This document shows, one piece after another, positions 45,220 through 54,001 of a stretch of DNA of 64,000 nucleotides; the first letter of the stretch is position 1, and each line of letters begins with the position of its first letter. Under the pieces are notes generated by a model that did no database searches, was not told where the DNA came from, and saw only the letters and a program-made list of their open reading frames with translations. This stretch comes from Tardibacter sp963781025 (GTDB taxonomy: Bacteria > Pseudomonadota > Alphaproteobacteria > Sphingomonadales > Sphingomonadaceae), in assembly GCA_963781025.1 (NCBI GenBank), contig CAWADU010000003.1, forward strand, positions 2,337,462 to 2,401,461, in the 5' to 3' direction. Made by a program: the position numbers and the translations under genes.

Positions 45220-45927
45220 ATGGCGGTCACCTATCGCGCGCTCGCGCTGCTGCTACGCTATCCTACCGCCGAAGTGCAGGCGCTTGCGCCCGTCGCGATC
45301 GAGGCGATCGAGGCCGAGGCGCTGGTCCCCGTCCCGATCCGCCGCGCTCTCGCGCGGCTCGCGGCCGATCTCGCGGCGGACGACATCTTCGACGTCGAGG
45401 AACGCTATGTCTGGCTATTCGACCGAACCCGCTCGCTATCGCTCAACCTCTACGAACATGTGCACGGCGAAAGCCGCGAGCGCGGGCCGGCGATGGTCGC
45501 GCTGCTCGAACTTTACCGTAGCCGCGGTCTCGAACTCTCGGCAAACGAGCTGCCCGATCACCTGCCGGTGTTCCTCGAATTCCTCTCGACCCTGCCCGAT
45601 GCCGAGGCGGCGTCGTTGCTTGGCGAGGCCTCGCACGTGCTCGCCGCGCTCGGTCAGCGCCTGCACAAGCGCGACAGTCCCTATCGGGCGATCTTCGGCG
45701 CACTGAGCGCGCTGGCGGCAGACCCGGCCGACGCCGACGCGCTTGCGGCACTGATGCAGGAGCCGGACGACGACCCGGGCGATCTCGAGGCGATGGACAA
45801 GCTGTGGGCCGAGACCGCGGTCACCTTCGGGCCCGCGGACGTCGGATGCCCGAAGGCGGACGCACTGATCGGCGCGATGGCCATCCCGCAGACACCAGCG
45901 CGCCATGGTGCCGGCGCGGCCGCCTGA
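45220..45927 (+). CDS. narJ: Nitrate reductase assembly chaperone
   Basis: A 235-residue NarJ/TorD-type chaperone. It begins MAVTYRALALLLRYPTAEVQ and contains the family motif SLNLYEHVHGESRERGPAM at about residue 78 and PDHLPVFLEFLSTLPD at about 107. NarJ binds apo-NarG for molybdenum cofactor insertion and membrane docking and is not in the final enzyme. The ATG at 45220 is chosen because homology starts there; the frame is open far upstream inside narH. It lies eleven bases before narI. Confidence 0.93.
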   Translation: MAVTYRALALLLRYPTAEVQALAPVAIEAIEAEALVPVPIRRALARLAADLAADDIFDVEERYVWLFDRTRSLSLNLYEHVHGESRERGPAMVALLELYRSRGLELSANELPDHLPVFLEFLSTLPDAEAASLLGEASHVLAALGQRLHKRDSPYRAIFGALSALAADPADADALAALMQEPDDDPGDLEAMDKLWAETAVTFGPADVGCPKADALIGAMAIPQTPARHGAGAAA

Positions 45928-45938
45928 GGAGAACCATC

Positions 45939-46712
45939 ATGGACATCAATCAGATCCTGTTCGGCGTCTATCCCTATATCGCGTTGACGGTGCTCGTGGT
46001 GGGCTCGGTCATCCGGTTCGACCGGGAACAATATACCTGGCGTTCGGGCTCGTCCCAGCTGCTGCGGCGCAAGCAACTCGTCGCTGGCTCGGTCATGTTT
46101 CACCTGGGCGTGCTCACCATTTTCGCCGGTCATTTCGTCGGCCTGCTGACCCCGATCTGGATATTCGACGCGCTCGGCGTGCCCCACGGTGCCAAACAGA
46201 TCCTCGCGATGAGCGCGGGCGGTGTTGCCGGCCTGTTATGCCTCGCGGGCGGGTTGCTGCTGCTGCACCGGCGCCTGTTCGACCCGCGCATCCGCAAAAC
46301 CTCGAGCTTCAGCGACATTGCCATCCTGGCGCTGCTGATGCTCCAGTTGAGCCTCGGCCTCGCCACCATTCCGGTATCCGCCCAGCATCTCGACGGCCAC
46401 GAAATGCTGAAGTTCATGACTTGGGCACAGGGCGTATTCACGTTCCGACCCGGCGTCGCCGACCTGGTGGCCGACGTACATCCGATCTTCAAGATGCACC
46501 TCGTGCTCGGCTTGACGATCCTGCTCGTCTTTCCGTTCACCCGCCTCGTTCACATGCTCTCGGCGCCGGTCTGGTACCTCGGCCGCCGCGGATGGCAGGT
46601 AGTACGCACGAAGCGGACGATACCACCGCGGCCGCTGGCGGCGGCCCCCATTTACCCCGCGGCCGTGCGGACCGGTGCGAGCTCGGTGCGTGCCGAGACT
46701 GGAGCAATGTGA
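45939..46712 (+). CDS. narI: Respiratory nitrate reductase, gamma subunit (cytochrome b)
   Basis: A 257-residue membrane subunit with five helices that oxidises quinol through two b-type haems. The His ligands are recognisable in MFHLGVLTIFAGHFVG at about residue 50 and in DVHPIFKMHLVLGLTI plus FTRLVHMLSAPVWYLGRR near 180-215. The start follows GAGGAGA. The C-terminal 40 residues beyond RRGWQVVR are Ala/Pro-rich and variable in the family. The stop overlaps the next ATG (TGATG). Confidence 0.94.
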   Translation: MDINQILFGVYPYIALTVLVVGSVIRFDREQYTWRSGSSQLLRRKQLVAGSVMFHLGVLTIFAGHFVGLLTPIWIFDALGVPHGAKQILAMSAGGVAGLLCLAGGLLLLHRRLFDPRIRKTSSFSDIAILALLMLQLSLGLATIPVSAQHLDGHEMLKFMTWAQGVFTFRPGVADLVADVHPIFKMHLVLGLTILLVFPFTRLVHMLSAPVWYLGRRGWQVVRTKRTIPPRPLAAAPIYPAAVRTGASSVRAETGAM

Positions 46713-47812
46713 TGAACGCGATTGTTGTCCACGGCGTCGAGATTCCGGAAAGCCTCATCGCCCAGGAAGCACAGAACCACCCCGGCGCCTCGATCGCCGC
46801 GTCGCGCAAGGCCGCCGGGCACGCGCTGGCGACCAAGGCGCTGCTGCTACGCCGTGCCGCCGAGCTTGGTCTGGGGGCCGAGCCCGAGCTCGACGAAGAC
46901 GGTCGTGAGGAAACAATCGAGGCTGCGCTGGTGCGGGCTGTGCTCGAGACAGAAATCGAAGTCACGCCGCCGACCGATGCTGAATGCCGCCGGGTCTATG
47001 ATGGACAGCGCGCCAAATTCCGTAGCCCCGCGCTCTATGAGGCGGCCCATATTCTGATTGAGCCACGCTCGGACGCCGACGCCGATGCCGCACTCGCTTA
47101 TGCGACGGCGGACCGTCTGTCGCGCATCCTGGCCGAAGGGCTTTGCACGTTTGCCGAGCTGGCGCGCGATCATTCCGATTGTCCATCTGCCGCGACGGGT
47201 GGCTCGCTTGGCCAATTACAGCGCGGCGATCTGGTCGCTGAGGTGGAAGATGCACTGCTTGCCCTCGCGCCGGGAGAGGTCGCCGCCGAGCCGGTCCGCT
47301 CGCGTTTCGGCTGGCACCTTCTCAAGCTTGAGCGCCTGACCGAGAGTCGCGACCTGCCATTCGAGATGGCCGTCGAGCGGATCCGCCTTCACCTCGAAAG
47401 CCGTGCCTGGAGTGTCGCTGCGGCACGCTATGTCGTTGCGCTCGCCGAAGATACGCAGGGGAAAGGCGTCGTCGCTACACTGGACGAGGAAGGCAGTGTG
47501 CGCGACGGATCGGGCTGCCTCGGCGACTTTATCGGGGACGGGGCCGCGGCCGAGCGGTTACTGCCCTGGCTCGCGGCGGCCGATCCGGAGGTATTCCGAT
47601 ACCTTCTCGAAGAATCATCGGACAGCGGCGTCAAACCGGCCAAGCTTGCGCGCGCCGCGATCGCCGAGTTCGTCAATCGCGCGAATGACGAGCAATGGAC
47701 TCAAGTTATCTCCGCCTCGCGGAACGGCACTGATCCGGCACAGGCTGCATTCGCGACGATAATGAAGACACGGTTTTCCGGTAGCCACCAAGGCTGCACG
47801 GAATGCCGTTAG
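46712..47812 (+). CDS. PpiC-type peptidylprolyl isomerase associated with nar
   Basis: A 366-residue cytoplasmic-type protein with a parvulin domain at about residues 107-212 (YEAAHILIEP, then CPSAATGGSLGQLQRGDLV and SRFGWHLLKLERL). There is no signal peptide, so it acts in the cytoplasm, unlike SurA. The N-terminal part resembles NifM-type isomerases. The C-terminal 120 residues (LLPWLAAADPEVFRYLLEES and so on) have no family I recognise. It is coupled to narI by overlapping stop and start. Isomerases of this kind often end narGHJI operons and are thought to help fold the large subunits. Confidence 0.88.
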   Translation: MNAIVVHGVEIPESLIAQEAQNHPGASIAASRKAAGHALATKALLLRRAAELGLGAEPELDEDGREETIEAALVRAVLETEIEVTPPTDAECRRVYDGQRAKFRSPALYEAAHILIEPRSDADADAALAYATADRLSRILAEGLCTFAELARDHSDCPSAATGGSLGQLQRGDLVAEVEDALLALAPGEVAAEPVRSRFGWHLLKLERLTESRDLPFEMAVERIRLHLESRAWSVAAARYVVALAEDTQGKGVVATLDEEGSVRDGSGCLGDFIGDGAAAERLLPWLAAADPEVFRYLLEESSDSGVKPAKLARAAIAEFVNRANDEQWTQVISASRNGTDPAQAAFATIMKTRFSGSHQGCTECR

Positions 47813-47878
47813 GAATTCGGCCGGCGCCTTTATGGGCCGACGATCAGTGAAAAACACCCCAATCTAGCCGAGACAGCT

Positions 47879-48331
47879 ATGACGTCGAACTATGCCGAGC
47901 AGGCGCGAGCGCGCAAGATGGCGGATGCGCTCGCATGCGGCATTGACGATGCCTTCATCTCGCTGCTCGTGGAAAGCTTCTACGCCACGGTCCGCGAGGA
48001 CGACATGCTCGGCCCGATCTTCGACGAACGGATCGCCGACTGGCCGCGCCATCTCGCGCGCATGAAGGATTTCTGGGCCTCAGTCATGCTCGAATCCGGG
48101 CGGTTCAGCGGTAACCCGATGCGCAAGCATATCGCGATCGACGGACTTGATGAGGCACATTTCGTGCGCTGGCGGTCGCTCTGGGACCAGGCTCTTGCCC
48201 GAATTGCGCCCAGCGCGACGGTTGCGGAGCGATTTCGCGAAGCGGCACAGCGGATTGGCGACAGCCTGCTGACCGGAATCCGGATCGATCGGGGCGGTTT
48301 GGCCGCCATTTCCGCTAGGGCGGCGTTGTGA
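47879..48331 (+). CDS. Group III truncated haemoglobin
   Basis: A 150-residue truncated globin. SFYATVREDDMLGPIF at about residue 33 contains the B10/CD region, KDFWASVMLESGRFSGNPM with W66 is the E-helix signature of group III, and MRKHIAIDGLDEAHF supplies the proximal His at 84. It binds oxygen or NO. At the end of a nitrate reductase operon and opposite nnrS, a role in NO detoxification is likely; NarG produces NO from nitrite as a side reaction. It lies 66 bases after the isomerase gene. Confidence 0.9.
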   Translation: MTSNYAEQARARKMADALACGIDDAFISLLVESFYATVREDDMLGPIFDERIADWPRHLARMKDFWASVMLESGRFSGNPMRKHIAIDGLDEAHFVRWRSLWDQALARIAPSATVAERFREAAQRIGDSLLTGIRIDRGGLAAISARAAL

Positions 48332-48755
48332 TAGCGGCGCGACCTAGTCTCTCCGATCTTTCACGAGCAAAAAGGCCTTACTAGTCGGCCGCGCCCCTTG
48401 GGCGCCGGGTTTTGACACCTTTCAGACTGCCGCCATTTGACACGAAGACAGTAATACAACCCACGTCGATAGTTCGATTCCATGGGGGTTCCCGCGTGGT
48501 AGAATGCGCGGCAGCGACGTTGATCCGGAGGACGCATACGGACCGCATCGGGCAGCTATGGACACAGAGAGTATCGTGGGTTCGAATCCCGCTGCGAACA
48601 AAATCAGATCGACCAAGGCGGGGCCGAAGGCGCATATTCCACTACAGCGTTGAGTTGGGAAGGTGGGGGATTTATCCGTCTCACGCCGTCCGACAATGTT
48701 TTTCCGCACACTTTCCGTACGGCGTTGCCAGTGATCTACTAAGTCATTGAAATAA
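48332..48755. other. Island right edge without a supported gene
   Basis: No credible CDS is present; frames here encode peptides such as SGIRTHDT and AAGFEPTILS that are known antisense artefacts of tRNA T-arms. The source is 48572-48590, GTGGGTTCGAATCCCGC, a perfect T-stem-loop followed by TGCGAACA, resembling a tRNA 3' end, but no full cloverleaf fits. The segment 48697-48720 repeats the left-edge TTTTCCG motif. It is probably the decayed end of the integrated element. Confidence 0.5.
48697..48720. repeat. Right copy of the TTTTCCGYAC-type repeat near the att core
   Basis: The sequence TGTTTTTCCGCACACTTTCC and its continuation GTACGG parallels 28491-28516 in the same orientation. It lies 36 bases inside the right att repeat. 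Paired copies on both sides of a tRNA-type core are expected for integrase arm-binding sites; the role is inferred. Confidence 0.45.
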
Positions 48756-48833
<78 letters not shown>

Positions 48834-48933
48834 GTGATCGACAGTGGAGCCGACTTGCAGGGCACGCGCTTAGCAAAGCGCACACGCCTGCGCCAGTCGT
48901 AAAGCATCAAGAATATGGGGACTGTCGCCGTCC

Positions 48934-49320
48934 CTATTTCTTTTCAAGCTCTACCGGTTGAAACATGCCCAGCCCGCACGAGGCGCCGCGATGCGGTCCG
49001 GCGCCCGCAACGATGACGTGGATGATATCCACGTTGCACAGTTTGCTCAGCGAGGTTTCATAGCTGAACGAGCGTTCGAACCCCAGCTGCGGGCATCTAT
49101 GCGGCAGCGTATTCCGCAGGACCTTGCCGCCGATCAGATGAAAATCGATCACCTGATCGCCGTGCACCCGCGATTCCCGGATGTCGGTCAGCCGAACGCA
49201 GTTCTGGGCGGGCCCGATGGGAGTCGCGGCAGGGACATCCTGCTTCGCCAGGGCCTGATTGCCGGCCGGCACGGCAACAGCCGCCACGGCAAGCAACGGA
49301 AGGAGAATGGCCGGTTTCAT
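48934..49320 (-). CDS. DUF6491-type secreted protein
   Basis: A 128-residue exported protein: signal peptide MKPAILLPLLAVAAVAVPAG, then a small Cys-containing domain with NCVRLTDIRESRVHGDQVID, the hallmark of DUF6491, followed by GGKVLRNTLPHRCPQLGFER and three further Cys. The family has no known function; the Cys spacing suggests disulfides in the periplasm. The ATG at 49320 starts the signal peptide; the frame is open further upstream without homology. It is the first gene outside the island. Confidence 0.78.
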   Translation of the reverse strand: MKPAILLPLLAVAAVAVPAGNQALAKQDVPAATPIGPAQNCVRLTDIRESRVHGDQVIDFHLIGGKVLRNTLPHRCPQLGFERSFSYETSLSKLCNVDIIHVIVAGAGPHRGASCGLGMFQPVELEKK

Positions 49321-49435
49321 GGCTTGGTCTCCATCACCTGCAAATCGCCGGTTTTGAAAATAGGTACGCAACGCAACACACAACTTATGCCGCGATAGTG
49401 CCAAGGCCGGACTGAACCTTTGATGAATTAGATGT

Positions 49436-50083
49436 TCAGGCGGATGCCGGCGCCGGCGTTTTAGGTTTGAAAGAGCACAGATCGGCAACGATGCATCGCC
49501 AGCATTCGGGCCGCCGCGCCTTGCAGATATAACGGCCATGCAGGATCAGCCAGTGATGCGCATGGCGTCGATAGGCCTTGGGCGTCACCTGCTCCAGCCT
49601 GTCCTCAACCTCGCGCGGGGTCTTGCCCGGTGCAAGGCTGGTGCGGTTGCCGATGCGGAAGATGTGGGTGTCGACGGCGATGGTTTCCTCGCCGAATGCG
49701 ACATTCATGACGACATTGGCGGTTTTGCGGCCGACGCCCGGCAGGGTTTCCAGCGCCTCGCGGCTGCGCGGCACCTCTCCGCCATAGTCTTCGACCAGGA
49801 TGCGCGAAAGGGCGATGACGTTCTTCGCCTTCGCATTGAACAGGCCGATCGTCTTGATGTGCCGTTTCAGCCCTTCCTCGCCGAGATCGAGCATCGCCTG
49901 CGGCGTCCGGACCCGTTCGAACAGCGCCTTTGTTGCCTTGTTGACCCCGATGTCGGTCGCCTGCGCCGACAGCACGACCGCAATCAGGAGCGTGTAGTCG
50001 TTGACCGATTCGAGCTCGGTCGTCGGCTCGGGATTGGTACTGGCGAGGCGGCGATAGAATTCCTCGACTTCGGCCTTCTTCAT
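49436..50083 (-). CDS. nth: Endonuclease III
   Basis: A 215-residue DNA glycosylase/AP lyase. The helix-hairpin-helix LETLPGVGRKTANVVMNVAF at about residue 110 holds the catalytic Lys (GRK), and VDTHIFRIGNR the catalytic Asp. The C-terminal [4Fe-4S] ligands are in CKARRPECWRCIVADLC (C-x6-C-x2-C-x5-C). It removes oxidised pyrimidines. The start at 50083 overlaps the dapB stop (TGATG); an earlier in-frame codon lies within dapB. Confidence 0.95.
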   Translation of the reverse strand: MKKAEVEEFYRRLASTNPEPTTELESVNDYTLLIAVVLSAQATDIGVNKATKALFERVRTPQAMLDLGEEGLKRHIKTIGLFNAKAKNVIALSRILVEDYGGEVPRSREALETLPGVGRKTANVVMNVAFGEETIAVDTHIFRIGNRTSLAPGKTPREVEDRLEQVTPKAYRRHAHHWLILHGRYICKARRPECWRCIVADLCSFKPKTPAPASA

Positions 50084-50859
50084 CAGCCGGGCAGGCCGAG
50101 AACATCGGCCATGGAGTAGCGGCCCTCCGGCTTGCCCGCGAGCCACAGCGCGGCCTTGACCGCGCCGCGGGCGAAGATTTCGCGGCTTTCCGCGCGATGG
50201 CCGATCTCGATGCGTTCACCCTCGCCGGCGAAAATGACCTGGTGATCGCCCGCGACCGAGCCGCCGCGCATCACCGCGAAACCGATGTGGCCTTCCTTGC
50301 GCGGGCCTATGATGCCGTCGCGGACCGTGTCGGAGACCAGTGGCAGATCGACCCCGCGCCCGGCCGCTGCCGCCTGTCCCAGGAACAGGCCCGTGCCCGA
50401 TGGCGCGTCCACCTTGTGCCGGTGGTGCATCTCCAGCACCTCAATGTCCCAATCCGGACCAAGCCGGGCCGCCGTCTCGCGCACCAGATGCGCGATCAGA
50501 TTGACGCCAAGCGAGGTATTTGCGGCCTGGAGCACGGCGACGTCGGCGGCGATCAGGTCGATCAGCGCATGATGTTCCGTCCGAAGGCCGGTGGTGCCGA
50601 TGACGATGGGGGTTCCCGCCGCGCGTGCCGCCGCCAGGTTTTCAGGCAATGCCTCGGGCGAGGAGAAATCGACCAGCACATCGCATTGCCCCGCCAGCAC
50701 CGCGGCGTCGGCAATGAGCGCGAGGCCCGGTTCGATCTTGCCGGACATGCCCGGCCGGTCGACCCCGCCTGCGATCTCGGCGCCCTTCGTCTCCGCGACG
50801 ACGCCCGCAATAGCGCGGCCCATCCGCCCGCCTGCCCCGATCAATCCAATACGCGTCAT
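50083..50859 (-). CDS. dapB: 4-hydroxy-tetrahydrodipicolinate reductase
   Basis: A 258-residue reductase of the lysine/diaminopimelate pathway. The cofactor loop is RIGLIGAGGRMGRAIAGVV. FSSPEALPENLAAA and IGTTGL follow, and EVLEMHHRHKVDAPSGTGLF at about residue 140 is the DapB signature with the catalytic His and Lys. It supplies diaminopimelate for peptidoglycan. It forms a coupled pair with nth. Confidence 0.95.
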   Translation of the reverse strand: MTRIGLIGAGGRMGRAIAGVVAETKGAEIAGGVDRPGMSGKIEPGLALIADAAVLAGQCDVLVDFSSPEALPENLAAARAAGTPIVIGTTGLRTEHHALIDLIAADVAVLQAANTSLGVNLIAHLVRETAARLGPDWDIEVLEMHHRHKVDAPSGTGLFLGQAAAAGRGVDLPLVSDTVRDGIIGPRKEGHIGFAVMRGGSVAGDHQVIFAGEGERIEIGHRAESREIFARGAVKAALWLAGKPEGRYSMADVLGLPG

Positions 50860-50898
50860 AGCTTGCCCCTTCGTCCCATGCAGTGCTTGATGACGCCG

Positions 50899-51606
50899 AT
50901 GAGCATTATACGCAATATCGTGATTCTAACCGGAGCCGGTATTTCAGCCGAGTCGGGACTTGCAACCTTTCGCGGACCCGATGGCCTGTGGGAAGGTCAT
51001 CGGGTGGAGGACGTGTGCACGCCGGAAGCCTTCGCGCACGATCCCGACCTCGTCCAGGGCTTCTATGACGCGCGCCGGGCGGCGCTGGCCAAGGTCGAAC
51101 CCAACGCAGCGCACGGGGCGCTGGCGCGGCTGGATCGGGAGTGGGCGGGCGACCTTTTGCTGGTGACGCAAAATGTCGACGACCTGCACGATCGCGCGGG
51201 TTCGACGCGGCTCGTCCACATGCACGGCGAGCTGCGAAGCGCGCTGTGCCTCGGTTGCGATCAACGCATGCGGTGGGAAGGGCCGATGATCCATGGTCCC
51301 GTCTGCCGGCAATGCGGCGTGATGGGAAGGCTGCGGCCGGACATCGTCTGGTTTGGCGAGATGCCGTACCACATGGACCGAATCGAACGCGCGGTGGCGA
51401 AGGCCGATCTGTTCGTTTCGATCGGCACGTCGGGCGCGGTCTATCCGGCGGCGGGCTATGTCCAGACGGCCCGCTATCACGGCGCGCGGACGCTGGAACT
51501 GAACCTGGAGCCGTCCGCGGGGAGCGTGTATTTCCACGAAAGCCGGACCGGCAGTGCAAGCGAACTGGTGCCGGCCTGGGTGGCGTCTGCATTGGCTGCG
51601 GCCTGA
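50899..51606 (+). CDS. cobB: NAD-dependent protein deacylase (sirtuin)
   Basis: A 235-residue Sir2-family enzyme. IVILTGAGISAESGLATFRG at the N-terminus binds NAD, QNVDDLHDRAGS is the NVD motif, and HMHGELRSALC holds the catalytic His. A zinc ribbon has C-x2-C (CLGC) and C-x2-C (CRQC). It removes acetyl or succinyl groups from lysines. Three in-frame ATG codons (50878, 50890, 50899) compete, none with a strong ribosome-binding site. Divergent from dapB. Confidence 0.92.
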   Translation: MSIIRNIVILTGAGISAESGLATFRGPDGLWEGHRVEDVCTPEAFAHDPDLVQGFYDARRAALAKVEPNAAHGALARLDREWAGDLLLVTQNVDDLHDRAGSTRLVHMHGELRSALCLGCDQRMRWEGPMIHGPVCRQCGVMGRLRPDIVWFGEMPYHMDRIERAVAKADLFVSIGTSGAVYPAAGYVQTARYHGARTLELNLEPSAGSVYFHESRTGSASELVPAWVASALAAA

Positions 51607-51643
51607 CTTGAATGATATGGTCGTCAAAATAGCGGAGCGTCCA

Positions 51644-52051
51644 ATGCCGGTGCTCGGGATCGATCACGTCAATGTGAGGACGGCGGATGTCGCGGCCACG
51701 CTCGGCTTCTTCCGGGATGCGCTGGGGTTGACCGTCGTTGCGCCGCCAGGCTGCTCGGGGATTGATCATGCGGGCTGGGTGCTCGACGGCAATGGCCTCG
51801 CGATCGTGCATGTCGGCCACATCGATATTGCCTATCCCGGCGACGCGGAAAATCCCTATGTGCCTTCGCGCGGGGGCGGGGCGATCCATCACGTCGCGCT
51901 GAGCTGTTCAGCCTATGACGAGATGCGCGAGCGGCTCCGGAGGCTCAAGCTGGCGTTCGTGGAAAGTCACGTTCCCGAGGTCAAACTGCACCAACTGTTC
52001 GTGCACGAACCCAATGGAATCCTGATCGAGCTCAACTTCAGGGACGAATAA
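51644..52051 (+). CDS. VOC family protein
   Basis: A 135-residue glyoxalase-fold protein: IDHVNVRTADVAATLGFFRD at the N-terminus with the first metal His, GGAIHHVALSCSAYDEM in the second half, and LFVHEPNGILIELNF at the C-terminus with the usual Glu ligand. The substrate is unknown; the pattern resembles extradiol dioxygenase or glyoxalase-like enzymes of aromatic metabolism. The ATG at 51644 follows GGAG. It is 37 bases after the sirtuin gene and may be cotranscribed. Confidence 0.85.
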   Translation: MPVLGIDHVNVRTADVAATLGFFRDALGLTVVAPPGCSGIDHAGWVLDGNGLAIVHVGHIDIAYPGDAENPYVPSRGGGAIHHVALSCSAYDEMRERLRRLKLAFVESHVPEVKLHQLFVHEPNGILIELNFRDE

Positions 52052-52099
52052 GGCACGGCCCGCCCAGGCGACTTTGTCGCGATTCGTCGGTTCTCCGCC

Positions 52100-52504
52100 T
52101 CAATCCAAGGCGGCCGCCTCGATAGCGTGCATGGCTTCGTCCGAAAGGCCGAAATGGTGCCCCACCTCGTGCACCAGAACATGGGTCACGAGCGCTTCCA
52201 GGCTTTCGCCACTTTCGACCCATTCGTCGAGGATGGGGCGCCGGTAGAGGCGGATCATATCGGGGAGCGTGCCCGACAGATCGACAGATTTGTCGCCCAC
52301 CGGCCGCCCGCTATAGAGGCCGAGGATGTCGAACGGCGATTGCAGTCCCATTTCGGCGGTGACCTCGGCGTCGGGGAAATCCTCGATGCGCAGCAGCACG
52401 TCTTCCAGATGCACCCGAAACTGGTCTGGCAGGTGCGCGATCGCTTCGCGGGTAAGCGCTTCGATGTCTTCGAGGCTGGGCGCGAGGCTCTGGGGTTCCG
52501 GCAT
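52100..52504 (-). CDS. Minimal zincin-like metallopeptidase family protein
   Basis: A 134-residue protein with HEVGHHFGLSD at residues 112-122, a short zincin motif (HExxHxxxxxD) typical of the acetobacterial/actinobacterial-type small metallopeptidase family. LYRRPILDEW at about 86 is also conserved. No secretion signal is present. The in vivo substrate is unknown. The ATG at 52504 is used since the upstream frame is Arg-rich and unlike protein. It is convergent to the VOC gene and lies downstream of dnaA. Confidence 0.85.
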   Translation of the reverse strand: MPEPQSLAPSLEDIEALTREAIAHLPDQFRVHLEDVLLRIEDFPDAEVTAEMGLQSPFDILGLYSGRPVGDKSVDLSGTLPDMIRLYRRPILDEWVESGESLEALVTHVLVHEVGHHFGLSDEAMHAIEAAALD

Positions 52505-52630
52505 GATGCTGAAATAAGCGCAGAAGAGACGGGAGGAAAGAGGCGTCAGGTGGCGCGACCTTCGTCGCCGCCCCGTGCCGGTCCGACAGCCGGCGAGGAT
52601 CATGCCGGAGCAGGGGCGCTGGAGGCGGGA

Positions 52631-54001
52631 TCAGCCCTCCAGCTGGCGCGAAAGCAGGGCGATATCGGCGTCGAGTTCAGTATCCTCGATCCGCAATTCC
52701 TCGATCCGCTTGACCGCATGCATGACGGTCGTGTGATCGCGCCCACCGAAACGCCGGCCGATTTCGGGCAGCGAACGCGGCGTCAGACGCTTGGCCAGAT
52801 ACATGGCGACCTGACGCGGCCGGGCGACTTCACGCGCGCGGCGCGCGGAAACCATGTCGGCGGGTTTGATCCGGTAATGTTCGGCGACCCGGCGCTGGAT
52901 CTCGTCGATGGTGATCTTGCGGTCGTTGGCGCGAAGCACATCGGCCAGCACCTCGCGCGCGAAATCGAGGTCGACGGGCTTGTTGGTGAGGGTCGCATAG
53001 GCGACGACGCGGGTCAGCGCGCCCTCCAACTCGCGGATGTTCGAGGTGATCCGCTTGGCAAGGAATTCGATGACATCCGGCGGGACACGCGCATCGGGGT
53101 TCGATTCGAGCTTGGCGGTCAGGATATTCAGACGCAATTCGTAGTCGGCGGGATTGATGTCGGCGACCAGGCCCCAGGACAGGCGCGACAGGATGCGATC
53201 CTGAATCCCTTCCAGATTCTGAGGACTGCGGTCGGCGGTAATCACCAGCAGCTTCCCCGCGCTGATGATCTCGTTCATCGTGTGGAAGAACTCTTCCTGC
53301 GTCGAATCCTTGCCGGCGATGAACTGGACATCGTCGATCATCAGCACGTCTGCGGACCGGAGCCTCCGCTTGAAGCTGATGGTATCCTTTGCGCGCAGCG
53401 CGGCGAGGAACTCGACCATGAACTTCTCGGCGGAAAGATAGGCGACGTTGGCCCGCGGATCGCGGGCGCGTACCCGATTCGCGATGGCATGCATCAGATG
53501 GGTTTTGCCGAGCCCGGTCTGACCATGGAGGAATAGCGGATTGAACCCGACCTTGCCACCTTCCGACAAGGTGCGGGCAGCATTGTAGGCCAGCTCGTTC
53601 GACTTGCCGACGATGTAATTGTCGAAGCTGTAACGGTTTTCGATCGGCCCGCCGATGGCATCGGCCGCGCCGATTGCGGGAGCGGACGCCGTGGGGGGCG
53701 TCGATTCGGACACCTCGGTTCCCGCGGGCACGCTCCGCAACCGCGCGGCGACGACAAGCTCGACATTGGCGAGCCGGGGAAATTCGCTGGTGCACGTCGC
53801 ACGCAGGCGATCATGAAAATGGTTGCGAACCCAGTCCGCCATGAAGCGGGTCGGCAGCGACAGGCGCAGCAATTGGCGGTCTGAATCAAAACCGTCATAC
53901 TCGATCGGGCTGAGCCAGCTGTCGAAGGTGCGCGCACCGAATTCGTCCCGGAGGCGTGCACGCAGCCGTGCCCATGGTGCACGAGCATCGCCTTCCTTCA
54001 T
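52631..54001 (-). CDS. dnaA: Chromosomal replication initiator protein DnaA
   Basis: A 456-residue initiator. Domain I begins APWARLRARLRDEFGARTFD. The AAA+ domain has Walker A LHGQTGLGKTHLMHAIA at about residue 165 and Walker B LMIDDVQFIAGK at about 230. The DNA-binding domain IV carries RFGGRDHTTVMHAVKRIEEL near the C-terminus. The ATG at 54001 is preferred because domain I starts there; an in-frame ATG at 54094 would add 31 residues without homology. The next gene upstream, rpsT, is on the same strand, a sphingomonad-typical order. Confidence 0.95.
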   Translation of the reverse strand: MKEGDARAPWARLRARLRDEFGARTFDSWLSPIEYDGFDSDRQLLRLSLPTRFMADWVRNHFHDRLRATCTSEFPRLANVELVVAARLRSVPAGTEVSESTPPTASAPAIGAADAIGGPIENRYSFDNYIVGKSNELAYNAARTLSEGGKVGFNPLFLHGQTGLGKTHLMHAIANRVRARDPRANVAYLSAEKFMVEFLAALRAKDTISFKRRLRSADVLMIDDVQFIAGKDSTQEEFFHTMNEIISAGKLLVITADRSPQNLEGIQDRILSRLSWGLVADINPADYELRLNILTAKLESNPDARVPPDVIEFLAKRITSNIRELEGALTRVVAYATLTNKPVDLDFAREVLADVLRANDRKITIDEIQRRVAEHYRIKPADMVSARRAREVARPRQVAMYLAKRLTPRSLPEIGRRFGGRDHTTVMHAVKRIEELRIEDTELDADIALLSRQLEG

